In this document: positions 19,076-28,764 of the stretch, in pieces
Position numbering within the stretch: position 1 is the first letter of the stretch
Layout of the letters: every line of letters begins with the position of its first letter
DNA from: Streptomyces sp. WZ.A104
GTDB lineage: Bacteria; Actinomycetota; Actinomycetes; Streptomycetales; Streptomycetaceae
Reading direction: 5' to 3'
DNA length: 64,000 nt
Assembly (NCBI RefSeq): GCF_002382885.1
Contig: NZ_NWVL01000009.1
Span: forward strand, 62,001-126,000
Translations under genes and position numbers: made by a program
Notes under the pieces: generated by a model
The model's input: only the letters and a program-made list of their open reading frames with translations
What the model was told of the DNA's origin: nothing
Databases searched by the model: none

Positions 19076-19114
19076 GAGTGGCGGGCCAGCCTACCGAGTG
19101 GAGATCATCCCGCC

Positions 19115-20023
19115 ATGACCTCACAGACGATCACCGCAGCGACATCGGGCACCTGGAAACTCGGCGACCTGACGGTCCACCGAATCGGTTTCGGCGCGAT
19201 GCGTTTGCCCCAGCACGGCGAGGCGTTCGCGCCCAACGCCGTCTCCCGCGACCGTGACCAGGCGATCCATGTGCTGCGCCGTGCGGTCGAGCTCGGCGTG
19301 AACCACATCGACACCGCCGCGTTCTACTTCTCGCCGCTGCGCTCCGCCAACGAGCTGATCAACCGCGCCTTGGCCCCCTACGGAGACGACCTCGTCATCA
19401 CCACCAAGGTCGGACCGGGCCGCGACCCTGCGGGCCAGTGGGTGGCGCACGCCACTCCCGAGCAACTGCGCGGCCAGGTCGAGGAGAACCTGCGCCAGCT
19501 CGGCCGCGACCACCTCGACGTGGTGAACCTGCGCATCGTCGGCACCGACTCGATCGCCGAACGCTTCGGCGCACTCGCCGAACTGCGCGAGGCCGGACTC
19601 ATCCGTCACCTGGGCCTGTCCAACATCCGCCCCCACCACCTCGCCGAGGCCCGGGCCATCGCGCCCGTGGTCTGCGTCCAGAACATGTACGGCATCGGCG
19701 CATCACCCGAGCAGAAGGAGTTCCTGAACCTCTGCGGCGAACAGCGCATCGCGTTCGTGCCGTTCTATTCGATCGCCGGCACCGGACGCGAAGGCGGCGC
19801 GACCACCGACACCAACTCGCAGGTGGTCGCCATCGCCCGCGCCCACGGCGTGAGCACGGCCCAGATCCGGCTCGCGTGGACCCTCCACCAGGGCCCTCAC
19901 GTCCTGGCCATCCCCGGCACGGGCGACCTCGACCACCTCGCCCAGAACGTGACTGTCGGCTCCCTGAGCCTGTCCGAGGACGAACTCACCGCTTTGGGCG
20001 CACTCCACCAGGAAGCCGCATGA
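19115..20023 (+). CDS. Aldo/keto reductase
   Basis: A 302-residue AKR with the barrel motifs HIDTAAFY (Asp and Tyr of the tetrad) and VITTKVG (Lys). The fourth position, usually His, is part of LDVVNLRIVG and so appears to be Arg or absent; this substitution is common in one actinobacterial AKR subgroup. The NADPH-binding end (IPGTGDLDHLAQNV) is intact. The ATG has GGAG 11-12 bases upstream. The neighbouring divergent regulator suggests inducible expression. Substrate unknown. Confidence 0.92.
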   Translation: MTSQTITAATSGTWKLGDLTVHRIGFGAMRLPQHGEAFAPNAVSRDRDQAIHVLRRAVELGVNHIDTAAFYFSPLRSANELINRALAPYGDDLVITTKVGPGRDPAGQWVAHATPEQLRGQVEENLRQLGRDHLDVVNLRIVGTDSIAERFGALAELREAGLIRHLGLSNIRPHHLAEARAIAPVVCVQNMYGIGASPEQKEFLNLCGEQRIAFVPFYSIAGTGREGGATTDTNSQVVAIARAHGVSTAQIRLAWTLHQGPHVLAIPGTGDLDHLAQNVTVGSLSLSEDELTALGALHQEAA

Positions 20024-20074
20024 GCAAGATCCCCATGGCGCTGTGATCCACTTCTGCTGATCGGCCTGTCTGCT

Positions 20075-20758
20075 GTGCCAGTTCCTGTCGCCCGCCGCAT
20101 AGCCCTGACTGCCGCCGAGCGGCACCGGTTGAAGAAGGCGGCCTACGGACACAAGACTCCGCACCAGAGCAGGGTCCGGTCGCAGATCGTGCTCCTGGCG
20201 GCCCGGGGCAGGTCCAACGCGCGGATTGCTGCCGAGGTGGGAGTGCACGTGGACACTGTGCGCACCTGGCGGGGCCGGTTCGCCGGGGGCGGTCTGCCGG
20301 CCCTGACCGACCGCAGGCGCAGCGGGCGCCCGGCCCACTTTGCCGCCCGTGCAGGTCACCGAGGCCAGGGCCCTGGCCTGCCAGCTCCCGGCCGAGACCG
20401 GGGTGCCGCTGGCGCGCTGGTCGTGCCCGGACCTGGCCGCCGAACCGACCGCGCGCGGCGTCACCGACACCGTCTCGGCGTCCACCGTGCGCCGCTGGCT
20501 TCGCCAGGACGCGCTCAAGCCCTGGCAGTACCAGTCCTGGATCTTCATCCGGGACCGGGACTTCCGCGCCAAGGCCCAGCGCATCCTTGACCTCTACGTC
20601 CGCCCCTACGAGGGTGAACCCCTCGGCCCGGACGAGTACGTGATCTCCAGCGACGAGGAGACCTCGGTCCAGGCCCGCTGCCGATGTCACCCGACCCTCG
20701 CTCCAGGCCGGGCCGGGGCGATGCGCGTCAACCACACCTACGGCCGTGGCGGGGCCGT
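20075..20758 (+). pseudogene. IS630-family transposase remnant, frameshifted and truncated
   Basis: The first part (20075 to about 20338) is the N-terminal helix-turn-helix: SRVRSQIVLLAARGRSNA, IAAEVGVHVDTVRTWR, GLPALTDRRRSGRP. The frame then shifts near 20338-20345 and continues as VQVTEARALACQLPAETG, TVRRWLRQDALKPWQY and SSDEETSVQARCRCHP. The sequence ends around 20755 at NHTYGRGGA, losing the catalytic end of the DDE domain. It cannot make active transposase. Confidence 0.88.
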
Positions 20759-20979
20759 CCGGGTCGGTGAGGAAGTGCTCGATCAGCTCCAGCCGTGCGG
20801 GCTGCGGCATCGGGGTTGGCCCGGCGGGTCTGGACTGGGGGCAGCCGGAAGGGCCAGGTGAGATTGCTGGCCGAGCACCAGAGCTGGAAGCCTCGCATGG
20901 TGTTGCGTGTGTACTCGTTCTGCCCGCTGCGCCAGGCGCCGATGCCGGTCTGGCCGCAGATGATGCCAAGGGGCCCAGG

Positions 20980-21838
20980 CGCGGGGCGACGGCTCGACGG
21001 TCGCGTCGGACGGCACGCGCATGGACACCTACCTCAACAACCTGCTGTCCGAGACGCCCATGCGCCACGGCAAGCCGGGCGGCATCGCCCACCACGGCAT
21101 CTCGGACACGTACATGGCGCTGTTCACGCACTTCATCCCGTGCGGGTACGGGAGGCCGTCTACATCATCGAGGGCCTGCTCAAGAACACCTCCGAGCTGA
21201 AGCCGAGCACCGTGTACGCGGATACGCAGGAGCAGTCGTGCCCGGTCTTCGCGCTGGCCCACCTGCCGGGCTTCGACCTGATGCCCAGGACCAGGAACTG
21301 GAAGGACCTCAGCCTCTACCGGCCTGCGAAGCAGACCGAGTACGCCCCTATCGATGCCGTGTGCGGCGAGAGCGGCCGCAACGTCATCGACTTCGACCCG
21401 ATGGAGTCCCAGTTCCGGCAGCTGACGCGGGTGGCGATCTCCGTACGGGAGGGCGCCATCTCCTCCACCCTGCTGCTGCGTCGCCTGCGCGCGGGCTCCC
21501 GCGAGAACGCCACCTATACCGCCTTGCGCGAGGTCGGCCGCGTCATCCGAACCGTTCAGCTGCTGCGCTACCTCTCCGACGCCCCGCTACAGCGACGGGT
21601 GGCCGCAGCGACCAACAAGGCCAAGGCGTTCAACGGCTTCTCCCAGCGGATCGGGTCCGGCGACGGCGGTGTCATCACCGACAACGACCCCTTCGAGCAG
21701 GAGAGGGCCGCGAAATTCAACGTGTTGCTCGCGAACGCGGTGATCTTCCACAACGCCCCGGACATCGCCGAGATCGTGCGACGGTCCGCCCGGCACGGAC
21801 AACTGCGGCCAGGCGGCTTGATCACGGAGAGGGCCCAG
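20980..21838 (+). pseudogene. Tn3-family transposase C-terminal remnant
   Basis: Two frames carry the C-terminal domain of a Tn3 transposase. About 20985-21145 gives TYLNNLLSETPMRHGKPGG and HHGISDTYMALFTHFIPCG. After a frameshift near 21145, EAVYIIEGLLKNTSELKPS, LAHLPGFDLMPRTRNWKDL, VAISVREGAISSTLLLRRLR and AKFNVLLANAVIFHNA follow to about 21800. The first ~650 residues of a normal ~1000-residue transposase are missing. It differs from the intact Tn3 transposase at 58147. Confidence 0.9.
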
Positions 21839-21906
21839 GCCCGCCGGGGGGCATCAGCTGACCGGCGGCCCCGGGCCCTGGCAGCGTCGCGAGGGTGGTG
21901 TTGGCT

Positions 21907-22866
21907 TTACTTGGATTCGATTCGTCCGAGCGGGTTGGGGTCGGCCGTCAGTGCGTCACGCGCCGCCTGCCAGGCGGAGTCCGCGGGATAGAGCTGGGTG
22001 CGGAGGTAGGCCCAGGTGAGCCGTCCGATCGCGGCGACTCGCTCGGGGTTCTCGTCCGTGGTCTCGGCGACGTCGTATCCGGAGACCCCGCCGAGACCGT
22101 GCTCCGCGTCGAACAGGGTGAGCAGGGACTTGGGGCCCGGGGCCAGGACGTAGGGATCGGCATGCCAGTCCGGGCCCTGGACCGTCAGGAAAGCGGAGTC
22201 GTCCTTGTCGCCGGCGACCACGAGCGCGGGCGTGGTCATCTCGGAGAAGTCCGTGGTCAGGAAGAACGAGTAGTTCTCGACCGTGAACTCGGTGAGGGCG
22301 TCGCCGCCCCGGCCGGGCGCGGCCAGCAGCACACCCGCCTTGATCCGGGGCTCGACCAGGTTCACTTCCGTTCCGTCGTGGGGATCGATGAGCCGGGTGC
22401 CCAGGAGCAGGCTCGCGGTGTGCCCACCCATCGAATGCCCGGCCACGGCGACCTTGCTCCGGTCCAGGCGCCCGGCTAGCTGGGGGACGGCGGCCTCGAT
22501 CACGTCGAGTTGGTCGAGGATGCGCGTCATGTCATCGGCCCGTGAGCGCCAGTGCGGGGGAGCGCCAGGGGTGTCGGGATTGAGGCTCAGTGTCCTGGAG
22601 TCCAGGTGGGTGGGCTGGATGACGACAAAGCCGTGTGCCGCCCAGAAGTTGGCGAGGGGGGCATAGCCGTTCAGCGAGGAGAGACTGTTCGAGAAGCCGA
22701 GGCCGTGCGAGAGGAGGATGACTGGCAGCTCGGTCCCGGTTACCGGGGCGGAGACGCGCACTTGAAGGTCCACGGCTCGGCCGGGGGCCGGCAGTGCGAC
22801 CGGACTGACCGAGAGGACTGGGGTGGGCGAGCTGAATGTGTCGGCCATGTAAGTCGATTCACTCAT
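21907..22866 (-). CDS. Alpha/beta hydrolase (chlorophyllase/PAF-acetylhydrolase-like)
   Basis: About 319 residues with the oxyanion region ILLSHGLGFS, the elbow AGHSMGG, an acid in VVAGDKDDS and a late His in DAEHGLGG. This combination is typical of the dienelactone-hydrolase/chlorophyllase-like group acting on esters. The start MSES was preferred because AAGGGA then has workable spacing; an ATG three codons earlier is too close. It is divergent from a TetR regulator across a poly-G tract and a palindromic operator, so it is the likely TetR target. Confidence 0.88.
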   Translation of the reverse strand: MSESTYMADTFSSPTPVLSVSPVALPAPGRAVDLQVRVSAPVTGTELPVILLSHGLGFSNSLSSLNGYAPLANFWAAHGFVVIQPTHLDSRTLSLNPDTPGAPPHWRSRADDMTRILDQLDVIEAAVPQLAGRLDRSKVAVAGHSMGGHTASLLLGTRLIDPHDGTEVNLVEPRIKAGVLLAAPGRGGDALTEFTVENYSFFLTTDFSEMTTPALVVAGDKDDSAFLTVQGPDWHADPYVLAPGPKSLLTLFDAEHGLGGVSGYDVAETTDENPERVAAIGRLTWAYLRTQLYPADSAWQAARDALTADPNPLGRIESK

Positions 22867-22930
22867 AACGCGCATATTCCCTTCGATGGCCTCTGCCGCG
22901 TCGGCTCATGCAGCCGGGCAGCGGGCGAGG

Positions 22931-22982
<52 letters not shown>

Positions 22983-23031
22983 GGGTGCCCTGCTTTCGGC
23001 TATCCTTAAGCGGAGCATCGTTCCGTTTAAT

Positions 23032-23052
23032 ATACGGAACAGTGTTCCGTAT
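23032..23052. promoter_or_regulatory. TetR operator, perfect 9-bp arms
   Basis: ATACGGAAC-AGT-GTTCCGTAT lies 26 bases before the tetR start. A weaker half-match CGGA...TTCCG occurs at 23011-23025, possibly a second site. Typical of autoregulated TetR pairs. Confidence 0.75.
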
Positions 23053-23077
23053 TGTCAATGGCGGCAGGAAGGAGAAC

Positions 23078-23677
23078 ATGGTGCCCACTACAGGCCAGTC
23101 CAGGGGGGTGTCGGCGCGCAGCAAGCGGGCCGACGCGGTGCGCAACCAGCAGACGCTGCTCGAAGCCGCCGCCGAGGTGTTCGTCAGCTCCGGCGTCGAC
23201 GCGCCCATCCGGGAGATCGCCGCCAGAGCGGGCGTCGGGATGGGAACGATCTACCGTCACTTTCCGACGCGCGCGGATCTCGTCATCGCCGTCTACCGCC
23301 ACCAGGTCGAGGCCTGTGCCGAGGCCGGTCCGAATCTGCTCGCCAGCGCCGACTCCCCGCTTGCGGCGCTCCGCCAATGGGTCGACCTCTTCGTCGACTT
23401 CCTGGTCACCAAGCACGGACTCGCGGGTGCGCTGCAATCGGACAGCGGCGGCTTCGACGCGCTCCACGCCTACTTCCTCGACCGCCTGGTGCCCGTCTGC
23501 ACGCAACTGCTCGATGCCGCAGCCGACGCCGACGAGATCAATCCCGGCACGCACGCCTACGAACTGATGCGCGGCATCGGCAACCTCTGCATCGGGCACG
23601 ACAGCGACCCCCGCTACGACCCCCGCCGATTGATCGACCTGCTCCTCCAAGGGCTGCGGGGACCGCAGTCGCCCTGA
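23078..23677 (+). CDS. TetR-family repressor
   Basis: A 199-residue TetR protein with the DNA-binding helices LLEAAAEVFVSSGVDAPI, IAARAGVGMGTIYRHFP and TRADLVIAVYR. The C-terminal ligand domain is of the kind seen in repressors next to oxidoreductases or hydrolases. AGGAAGGAG precedes the ATG, which excludes the longer frame running through the poly-G. The perfect dyad at 23032-23052 upstream indicates control of itself and of the divergent hydrolase. Confidence 0.92.
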   Translation: MVPTTGQSRGVSARSKRADAVRNQQTLLEAAAEVFVSSGVDAPIREIAARAGVGMGTIYRHFPTRADLVIAVYRHQVEACAEAGPNLLASADSPLAALRQWVDLFVDFLVTKHGLAGALQSDSGGFDALHAYFLDRLVPVCTQLLDAAADADEINPGTHAYELMRGIGNLCIGHDSDPRYDPRRLIDLLLQGLRGPQSP

Positions 23678-23879
23678 AGGAGACCCTGCTTGACGATCCG
23701 GTAGAGGCCGCTCTCATAGACGGTCGTTTGCGAGAGGGGCGACAGCGCGGGTCACTCCTGCGGGTGGGAGTGGATGTCACATACGACGTCTGGGGCTGGT
23801 GACTGGCGTCGGCTGGGTGCAGCGAGTCCACGGTGCAGAGGCGAAGGGGGGTTGGTGACGAGTGCGTTCGACGATGCGT

Positions 23880-24585
23880 CCGAGTCCCGGTGAAGTTGGA
23901 GGGCGGTTCCGCCCACGGCATCACCGAAGCCGTGGCCAGTTCATGGTTGGTCAGCACCAGCAGGCTCTGACCAGGGCGGTCGCCGACTTCGGGTCGGTGC
24001 GGAGCTGGGTGAGGACGCGCCAGTTCTAAAGGTGGGCGAAGCCGTGCTTGCCCGGGGATCGGACTGCGGCCGACCCGGTGCTCGATAGCTTCTGGCCGGT
24101 GGTCAGGGACCGGTTGCGGGCGGCCTCGTGGCCGGTGATCACGGCCGGTCGGCGTCCGGGTCGTCGTTGTAGTCGAGGCCGATGAAGCCCAGGTCGACGA
24201 TGGCGCCGAGGCCGGTCGCGCGAAGATGTGCGGTGAGGTCGTCGTGCCGACAGGCGGTGATTTCCGAGGTGTGCCCCGGTCGGGCTGCGCAGAGCCAGAG
24301 CAGTGGGCCACGATCATCGGTGAGTGCGATCCGAGCAGTCCCTGGGCATGTGCTCGTACCGGAGTAGCTCTTCCGGTTCGCGTCTCCGGTGCGGCGGCGG
24401 GTGCGTATCAGCGAGCCGTCCAGCAGTCCGGTGCCGCCGCCCGTTCGGGCGATCTTCTTGAGCGTGCGGTACAGGCGCGAGGCGCGAACCGCGGCCAGCA
24501 AGCTGAGAGATAGTTCAAGGTGGCGCTCGACAGTGGTCAGGCGGGCGGTGTAGACAAGGCCGTCAGGGCCTCGACGGTTTCGTTG
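23880..24585 (-). pseudogene. IS5-family (DDE) transposase remnant
   Basis: The readable core is LLDGSLIRTRRRTGDANRK, IALTDDRGPLLWLCAARPG and ITACRHDDLTAHLRATGLG (about 24140-24450). Upstream on the minus strand is a trace of the N-terminus (VYTARLTTVERHLE) with the middle of the HTH region deleted. Downstream frames carry VITGHEAARNRSLT and, beyond a stop codon, NWRVLTQLRT. Multiple frameshifts, a stop and a deletion make it inactive. Confidence 0.85.
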
Positions 24586-24609
24586 TTCTTCTTCACACCG
24601 AACTCAACT

Positions 24610-24840
24610 GCCGCCGGGGGAACGCCGGATACCCTCACGCGCTCTCGGCTCCGGCGCTTACGGGCGCACGGTCTGCTCGCTCATCCGCTGCCACGCCCGC
24701 ACTGCCACCCCCGCACCGCCACGGCCGGCTTGTCCCGTTCGGCCCGCACCTCGGACGGCTGCTTGGCCGGCTGCTCTTCGAGTTCATCCAGCCCTGCGCG
24801 GCGCGTGGTGATCCGCTCAGGCACCTCGGGGTCCGCCGTG
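24610..24840 (-). pseudogene. Decayed copy of a small coiled-coil protein (MADPE-type)
   Basis: The frame reads TADPEVPERITTRRAGLDE, then LEEQPAKQPSEVRAERDKP, matching the start of a common Streptomyces coiled-coil protein (normally MADPE...ITTRRAELDELEEQL). The start codon position is ACG instead of ATG and the downstream winged-helix-like part is missing. A sister remnant is at 25855-25986. Confidence 0.6.
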
Positions 24841-24937
24841 CGCCGGGTCGTACAACCGCAATTCGAGAGGGCGGATGAGAATCCGGAAACCCGCACCTGC
24901 CAGACGGTCTATGCCCCAGGCTGCCGCCCAAGTGAGC
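24795..24937. repeat. Direct repeat copy A flanking the GNAT gene
   Basis: About 140 bp, roughly 80 percent identical by eye to 25945-26084 in the same orientation. Shared blocks include GCGCGGCGCGTGGTGATCCG and CCGCACCTGCCAGACG. The two copies bracket the acetyltransferase gene. Confidence 0.75.
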
Positions 24938-24947
24938 AGCCCCGGCG

Positions 24948-25814
24948 TCAGGCCGTCCGGATCCGGTCCCGCACCTCCGGCCACACCTCGAACCCGGCTG
25001 CCTTGTACGTGGCGACGCCGCCGACATTGGAACTCGGCGTGCATACACGTACGCTCGACGAGCCCATCTCCTGCAGCGCGGCCGCCCCGGCCAAGGTGAT
25101 CGCCCGGCCGTAGCCGCGACCGCGGAGGTCCTCGTGGACGCCCATCGGCTCGACCAGCCCCGGCTTCCCCGGGCCGGCCGACCACACCGTCACCACCGCC
25201 GCCACGCTTCCCTGGTCGTCATAGGCGCCCAGGCAGCGGGCGTCTGCGTAGAACGGTCCCGCTGACATCGAGTGCCAGTACTCACGCGTAGGCCGCGAGG
25301 TGTTGAACGCCGACCGCAGGACGTCAGCGAGGTCCTGCGCCTGCTCCGGGCCGATCGACTTGATACGCACGCCGGGGTCCTCCACCGGCTGGGTGAGGTC
25401 GCGGTAGAGCGGCGTCCACGGCTCGTCGACGCCCCAGCCCTCCTTGCTCAGCAAATCGTGGACCAGCAGTCCCAGCGGAGCTTCGACGGACACCGCTCCT
25501 TCCGGCAGCACGCCGCGCTCAGGCAGCGAGAAGTCCTCGACAAGCCGCCGCGCCAACTCCTCATCCTGGAAAGCGTCCGGAGCGACCGTCATCCGCACCA
25601 GCGTCGGCGAGTCGAGCATCCCGACCGCGAGAATCCGCCCGCCCCGACTCCAGGTCCGGACCACCGCGGCCGTCTCGGCCGCTCCGAACCGGTAGTTCCA
25701 GCCGAGGTCCCCGGAATGCAACTGCATCGGCGCTTCGTCGTACTGCCACTCCCGCAGCGCAGCCATGGCCTCGCGTACCCCGTCGACAGTGGGCGTACCC
25801 AGCACAATCGTCAT
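24948..25814 (-). CDS. GNAT-family N-acetyltransferase, 288 aa
   Basis: The C-terminal half is a clear GNAT domain: PMGVHEDLRGRGYGRAITLA gives the acetyl-CoA pyrophosphate loop (R-G-R-G-Y-G), followed by NVGGVATYKAAGFE. The N-terminal ~140 residues form a second, weaker GNAT-like half, as in tandem GNAT proteins of this length. The ATG lacks a strong ribosome site; a GTG four codons upstream is possible. The gene is bracketed by two ~140-bp direct repeats holding remnants of another gene, suggesting it was captured or moved by recombination. Substrate unknown. Confidence 0.85.
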   Translation of the reverse strand: MTIVLGTPTVDGVREAMAALREWQYDEAPMQLHSGDLGWNYRFGAAETAAVVRTWSRGGRILAVGMLDSPTLVRMTVAPDAFQDEELARRLVEDFSLPERGVLPEGAVSVEAPLGLLVHDLLSKEGWGVDEPWTPLYRDLTQPVEDPGVRIKSIGPEQAQDLADVLRSAFNTSRPTREYWHSMSAGPFYADARCLGAYDDQGSVAAVVTVWSAGPGKPGLVEPMGVHEDLRGRGYGRAITLAGAAALQEMGSSSVRVCTPSSNVGGVATYKAAGFEVWPEVRDRIRTA

Positions 25815-25854
25815 AGCCGGGATCACACACGCTATACCGAAGGTCCGCAACCGA

Positions 25855-25986
25855 TTAACCGGTCGGGCCGCTGCTCCCGCAGCGGTCCGACCAACAGCTT
25901 CTGCTCCCGCAATAGCCCAGCAGCTTCCGTGCCCCGCATTCCGCGCGGCGCGTGGTGATCCGTTCACGCAGCTCGGGGTCCGCCAT
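25855..25986 (-). pseudogene. Second decayed copy of the MADPE-type coiled-coil protein
   Basis: The frame begins MADPELRERITTRRAE, exactly the family start, then diverges after about 16 residues and stops early. It lies in repeat copy B and mirrors the remnant at 24610-24840. Confidence 0.6.
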
Positions 25987-26084
25987 ACGCCAGAGCGTAC
26001 GAGCGCAACCCGAGACGGCGGGCGAGAAGTCGCAGAACCCGCACCTGCCAGACGATCCATGCCTCAGACTGCCGCCCATGACCA
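25945..26084. repeat. Direct repeat copy B flanking the GNAT gene
   Basis: Partner of 24795-24937, same orientation, similar length. Differences are scattered substitutions and a few short indels, so the duplication is not recent. Confidence 0.75.
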
Positions 26085-26218
26085 GCACGAGTACGCCAAG
26101 GGCACAACGCACGCCAGAATTGCGACCCGCGCCTGCACGATGCGCACCGCCCAGTGGTGGTGTCACTTCTGAGGGGCGCGCCAGACGGGACTGCTGCATG
26201 ATCGGGTGACGGTGGGGT

Positions 26219-27104
26219 TTATGCAGCCAGAGCTGCGGGTGGGGTCATGATGGTCTCGTACTCGACTGGGGTCAATTCGGCCAGGCGTCTCTGACGTCGG
26301 CGTCGGTGGTGGGTGTGCTCGATCCAGGTGACGATCGCGATCCGCAGTTCCTGGCGGGTGGCCCAGGTGCGGCGGTCGAGGACGTTCCTCTGCAGCAGCT
26401 CGAAGAAGCTCTCCATGCCGGCGTTGTCTCCGGCCGCACCGACCCGGCCCATGGAGCCGACCAGGTCGTGACGTGCGAGAACGGACACGAACTTCGGTGA
26501 GCGGAACTGGGCGAGTTCATCCGGGCGTCGATGCAATAGCCCACGATGCGTCCGGAGTACATGTCCTTGACCGCGCACAGATACAGCTCGCCCTCGCCGG
26601 TTGCGTCCTCGGTGATGTCGGTCAGCCACAGCCGGTTCGGCCCGGATGCGGCGAAGTCCCGCCTCACCTGGTCGTCATGGACAGGCGGCCCGGCCTTGGC
26701 GTTCTTCCCACGGCCTTCGCGCTTGCCGAACGCGCTCCACCAGCGGTTGTCCCGGCAGATCCGCCAGGCGGTCCGCTCGGCCATCGCCTCACCGGCGACG
26801 CACCGCTTCGTCATTCTGTCGGCGGGTTCGCCTGTGACAGATACCCCGCAGCGCTCCTGAGGACTTCGTTCTCCTGCTCCAGCAGCCGGACGGGCTTGCG
26901 GGCCTCGGCCAGCTCGGCCGACTCACCCGACGCCGCTGCCGGCCTGGCGCCCTCGTCGGTGTCGGCGCGGCACAGCCACTTCGGCAGCGTGATCGGGTGG
27001 ACGCCGAAAACGGCGGCGATCTGTTCCAGCGTGACGCCGGGCTCACGGTTACGCGCGACCCGCACGACGTCCTCGCGGAACTCCCTCGGATACGGCTTGG
27101 GCAC
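26219..27104 (-). pseudogene. IS3-family element, orfA plus deleted and frameshifted orfB
   Basis: OrfA (26811-27104) is nearly complete: PKPYPREFREDVVRVARN, a helix-turn-helix at LEQIAAVFGVHPITLPKWL and a leucine-zipper-like end. OrfB starts late (AERTAWRICRDNRWWSAF), keeps the first catalytic Asp (LWLTDITEDATGEGE), then loses about 30 residues after YCIDARM, including the second catalytic Asp (HSDRGSQ in intact relatives). It continues in another frame as GSMGRVGAAGDNAGMESFFE to the end TPVEYETIMTPPAALAA. Inactive. Confidence 0.92.
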
Positions 27105-27287
27105 TGCGACATCCTCCAGGCCGCCTCTCAGCAAGCCAGGTCAGGTCTCACCTATCCGTGCAGCAGTCCCGAAACTGACCACCGCGCCGGGGCTCCGCCA
27201 TGCCCACCGACCGAAACCCCACCAAGCAACCCTGCTCAGCCACCCAACAGCCTCAACTGAAACAGCGAGGTTAGCCAGACGTCTACG

Positions 27288-27719
27288 ATGAGCGGCATGT
27301 CGCGCGATGCCTCCCTGTCCTCTGTATGGCCGGTCCTGCACTACGACGACACGAAGGCGGCGCTGCGCTTCCTGGTCGATGTGCTGGGGTTCGAGCAGGT
27401 GGTCGCCGTGCCGGACGAGTACGGCGGAATCGGGCACGCGGAGCTGCGCTGGACTGGCGGTGGTGCGTTGGTGTTCGGTTCGACCCGGCACACGGACAGC
27501 GTGCACGGGCGGATGCGGGCGGGAACCAGCGCGGTCTACGTGGTGAGCGATGACGTGGACGCGGTGTACCGGCGGGTGGTCGGCGTCGGCGGCGAGGTCG
27601 TCGAAGCGCCGCATGAGACCCGGTTCGGGTCGGGTGCGGCGGCGTACGTGTGCACGGTGCGGGACCCGGAGGGCAACCTGTGGACCTTCGGCACTTACCC
27701 CGATCCTTCACCGGAGTAG
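27288..27719 (+). CDS. VOC-family (glyoxalase/bleomycin-resistance-like) protein
   Basis: A 143-residue protein with one pair of betaalphabetabetabeta modules: VLHYDDTKAALRFLVDVLGF at the start and YVCTVRDPEGNLWTFGTY at the end, which supplies the usual metal-ligand Glu position (DPEGN). Such proteins include antibiotic-binding and lyase/dioxygenase enzymes; substrate not predictable. There is no good ribosome site before either ATG (27288 or 27297). It is an isolated gene between IS remnants. Confidence 0.87.
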   Translation: MSGMSRDASLSSVWPVLHYDDTKAALRFLVDVLGFEQVVAVPDEYGGIGHAELRWTGGGALVFGSTRHTDSVHGRMRAGTSAVYVVSDDVDAVYRRVVGVGGEVVEAPHETRFGSGAAAYVCTVRDPEGNLWTFGTYPDPSPE

Positions 27720-28002
27720 GGCGCAGGAACGGAGACGCGCAGGACCTCGGCCTACGGGCACCCTGGTGGTCGGAACGTGTCGGCACTGATCTGCCCTGCT
27801 CCTTCGAGCACATCTCGTCCTCGGGAAGGTCCATCCATCCGGGGTGTCGATGAACGAGTGCTTGACCTTGCGGGAGTCATCAGATGGGAGAGCTCCAGGT
27901 CGCCCCTGGAGACCACACCGGCATCGACGTCCAGGTGCTCACAGTCGACGCCCTGCTGCGCGAGCTCGGAGTCCGCGGCCTAGCCCAGCTCCACTCCGAC
28001 CT

Positions 28003-28385
28003 TCACGGCGGCGTCTGGATCTGCCACACGAACCCCGACGCGGAGGGCAGCTCGGCCAGCACGATCAGAGCCCGGGGCCCGGTGCGGCGCATCACGGCGG
28101 GGGCGAGGCGGGCGCCGGCGATGCCCACCAAGGTGTGGGGCAGGAAGGCGACGCCGGTGGCCGGCGCCCCGTAGTGCAGCTCGTCTGGCATGTAGAGGGA
28201 GAGGAAGTACCACATGGGGATGAAGCAGGCCACGGCCAGCAGCATCACCGCATTGCCCGCCCAGATGGGCCGCATACGCACCAAGTGCGGCGGCACGAGC
28301 GGCGCCGCGGCGTAGCGCACTTCGGCCACCGCCAAGGCAGCCAATGCCAGGACGCCGACGGCAAGACCAGTCACCTTCGCCCGGA
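28003..28385 (-). pseudogene. Fragment of an MFS (DHA2-type) drug exporter
   Basis: About 125 residues of membrane protein are readable: GVLALAALAVAEVR, NAVMLLAVACFIPMWYFLSL, GVAFLPHTLVGIAG and PRALIVLAELPSASGFVWQ, matching the middle of 14-helix EmrB/QacA-like exporters. Both ends are missing. The upstream side abuts the transposase fragment at about 28390, which probably caused the break. Confidence 0.8.
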
Positions 28386-28389
28386 TCGC

Positions 28390-28764
28390 CGGCCAAGTGT
28401 GCCTGCTCCTGGCCGTCGCGGTCACGGCTGCGAACATCGGTGACCGGGACGCCGCGGCGGGCCTGCTGATGCGGCTTCGCCATCTGCACCGCGACATCAC
28501 CCTCGTGTGGGCCGACAGCGGCTGCACCGGCTCTCTCCTCGGCTGGTGCCGGGACAAACTCGCCCTGACCTTGGAGATCGTCAAGCGCACCGACGACACG
28601 GCTGGGTTCGTGGTGCTGCCGAGACGGTGGGTGACAGAGCGCACGTTCGCGTGGTTGATGAACTCCCGCCGTCTGGCCCGGACCTACGAGACCCTGCCCG
28701 CCACCAGCGAGGCGATGATCCGGTGGTCGATGGCCACGCGGATGAACCGGCGTCTCGGGCGGCC
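28390..28764 (+). pseudogene. C-terminal fragment of an IS5-like DDE transposase
   Basis: The frame encodes CLLLAVAVTAANIGDRDAAA, DITLVWADSGCTGSL, EIVKRTDDTAGFVVLPRRW, VTERTFAWLMNSRRLARTYE and ATSEAMIRWSMATRMNRRL, the second Asp and catalytic Glu region of an IS5-type transposase. The N-terminal half is absent. It lies between two broken minus-strand genes. Confidence 0.88.

Noticed and set aside
23678..23880. Possible small gene after tetR
   Set aside because: No start with ribosome site and no protein-like content; probably scar sequence before the IS5 remnant.
27844..28443. Plus-strand open frame before the IS fragment
   Set aside because: It overlaps the MFS remnant antisense and lacks conserved motifs.
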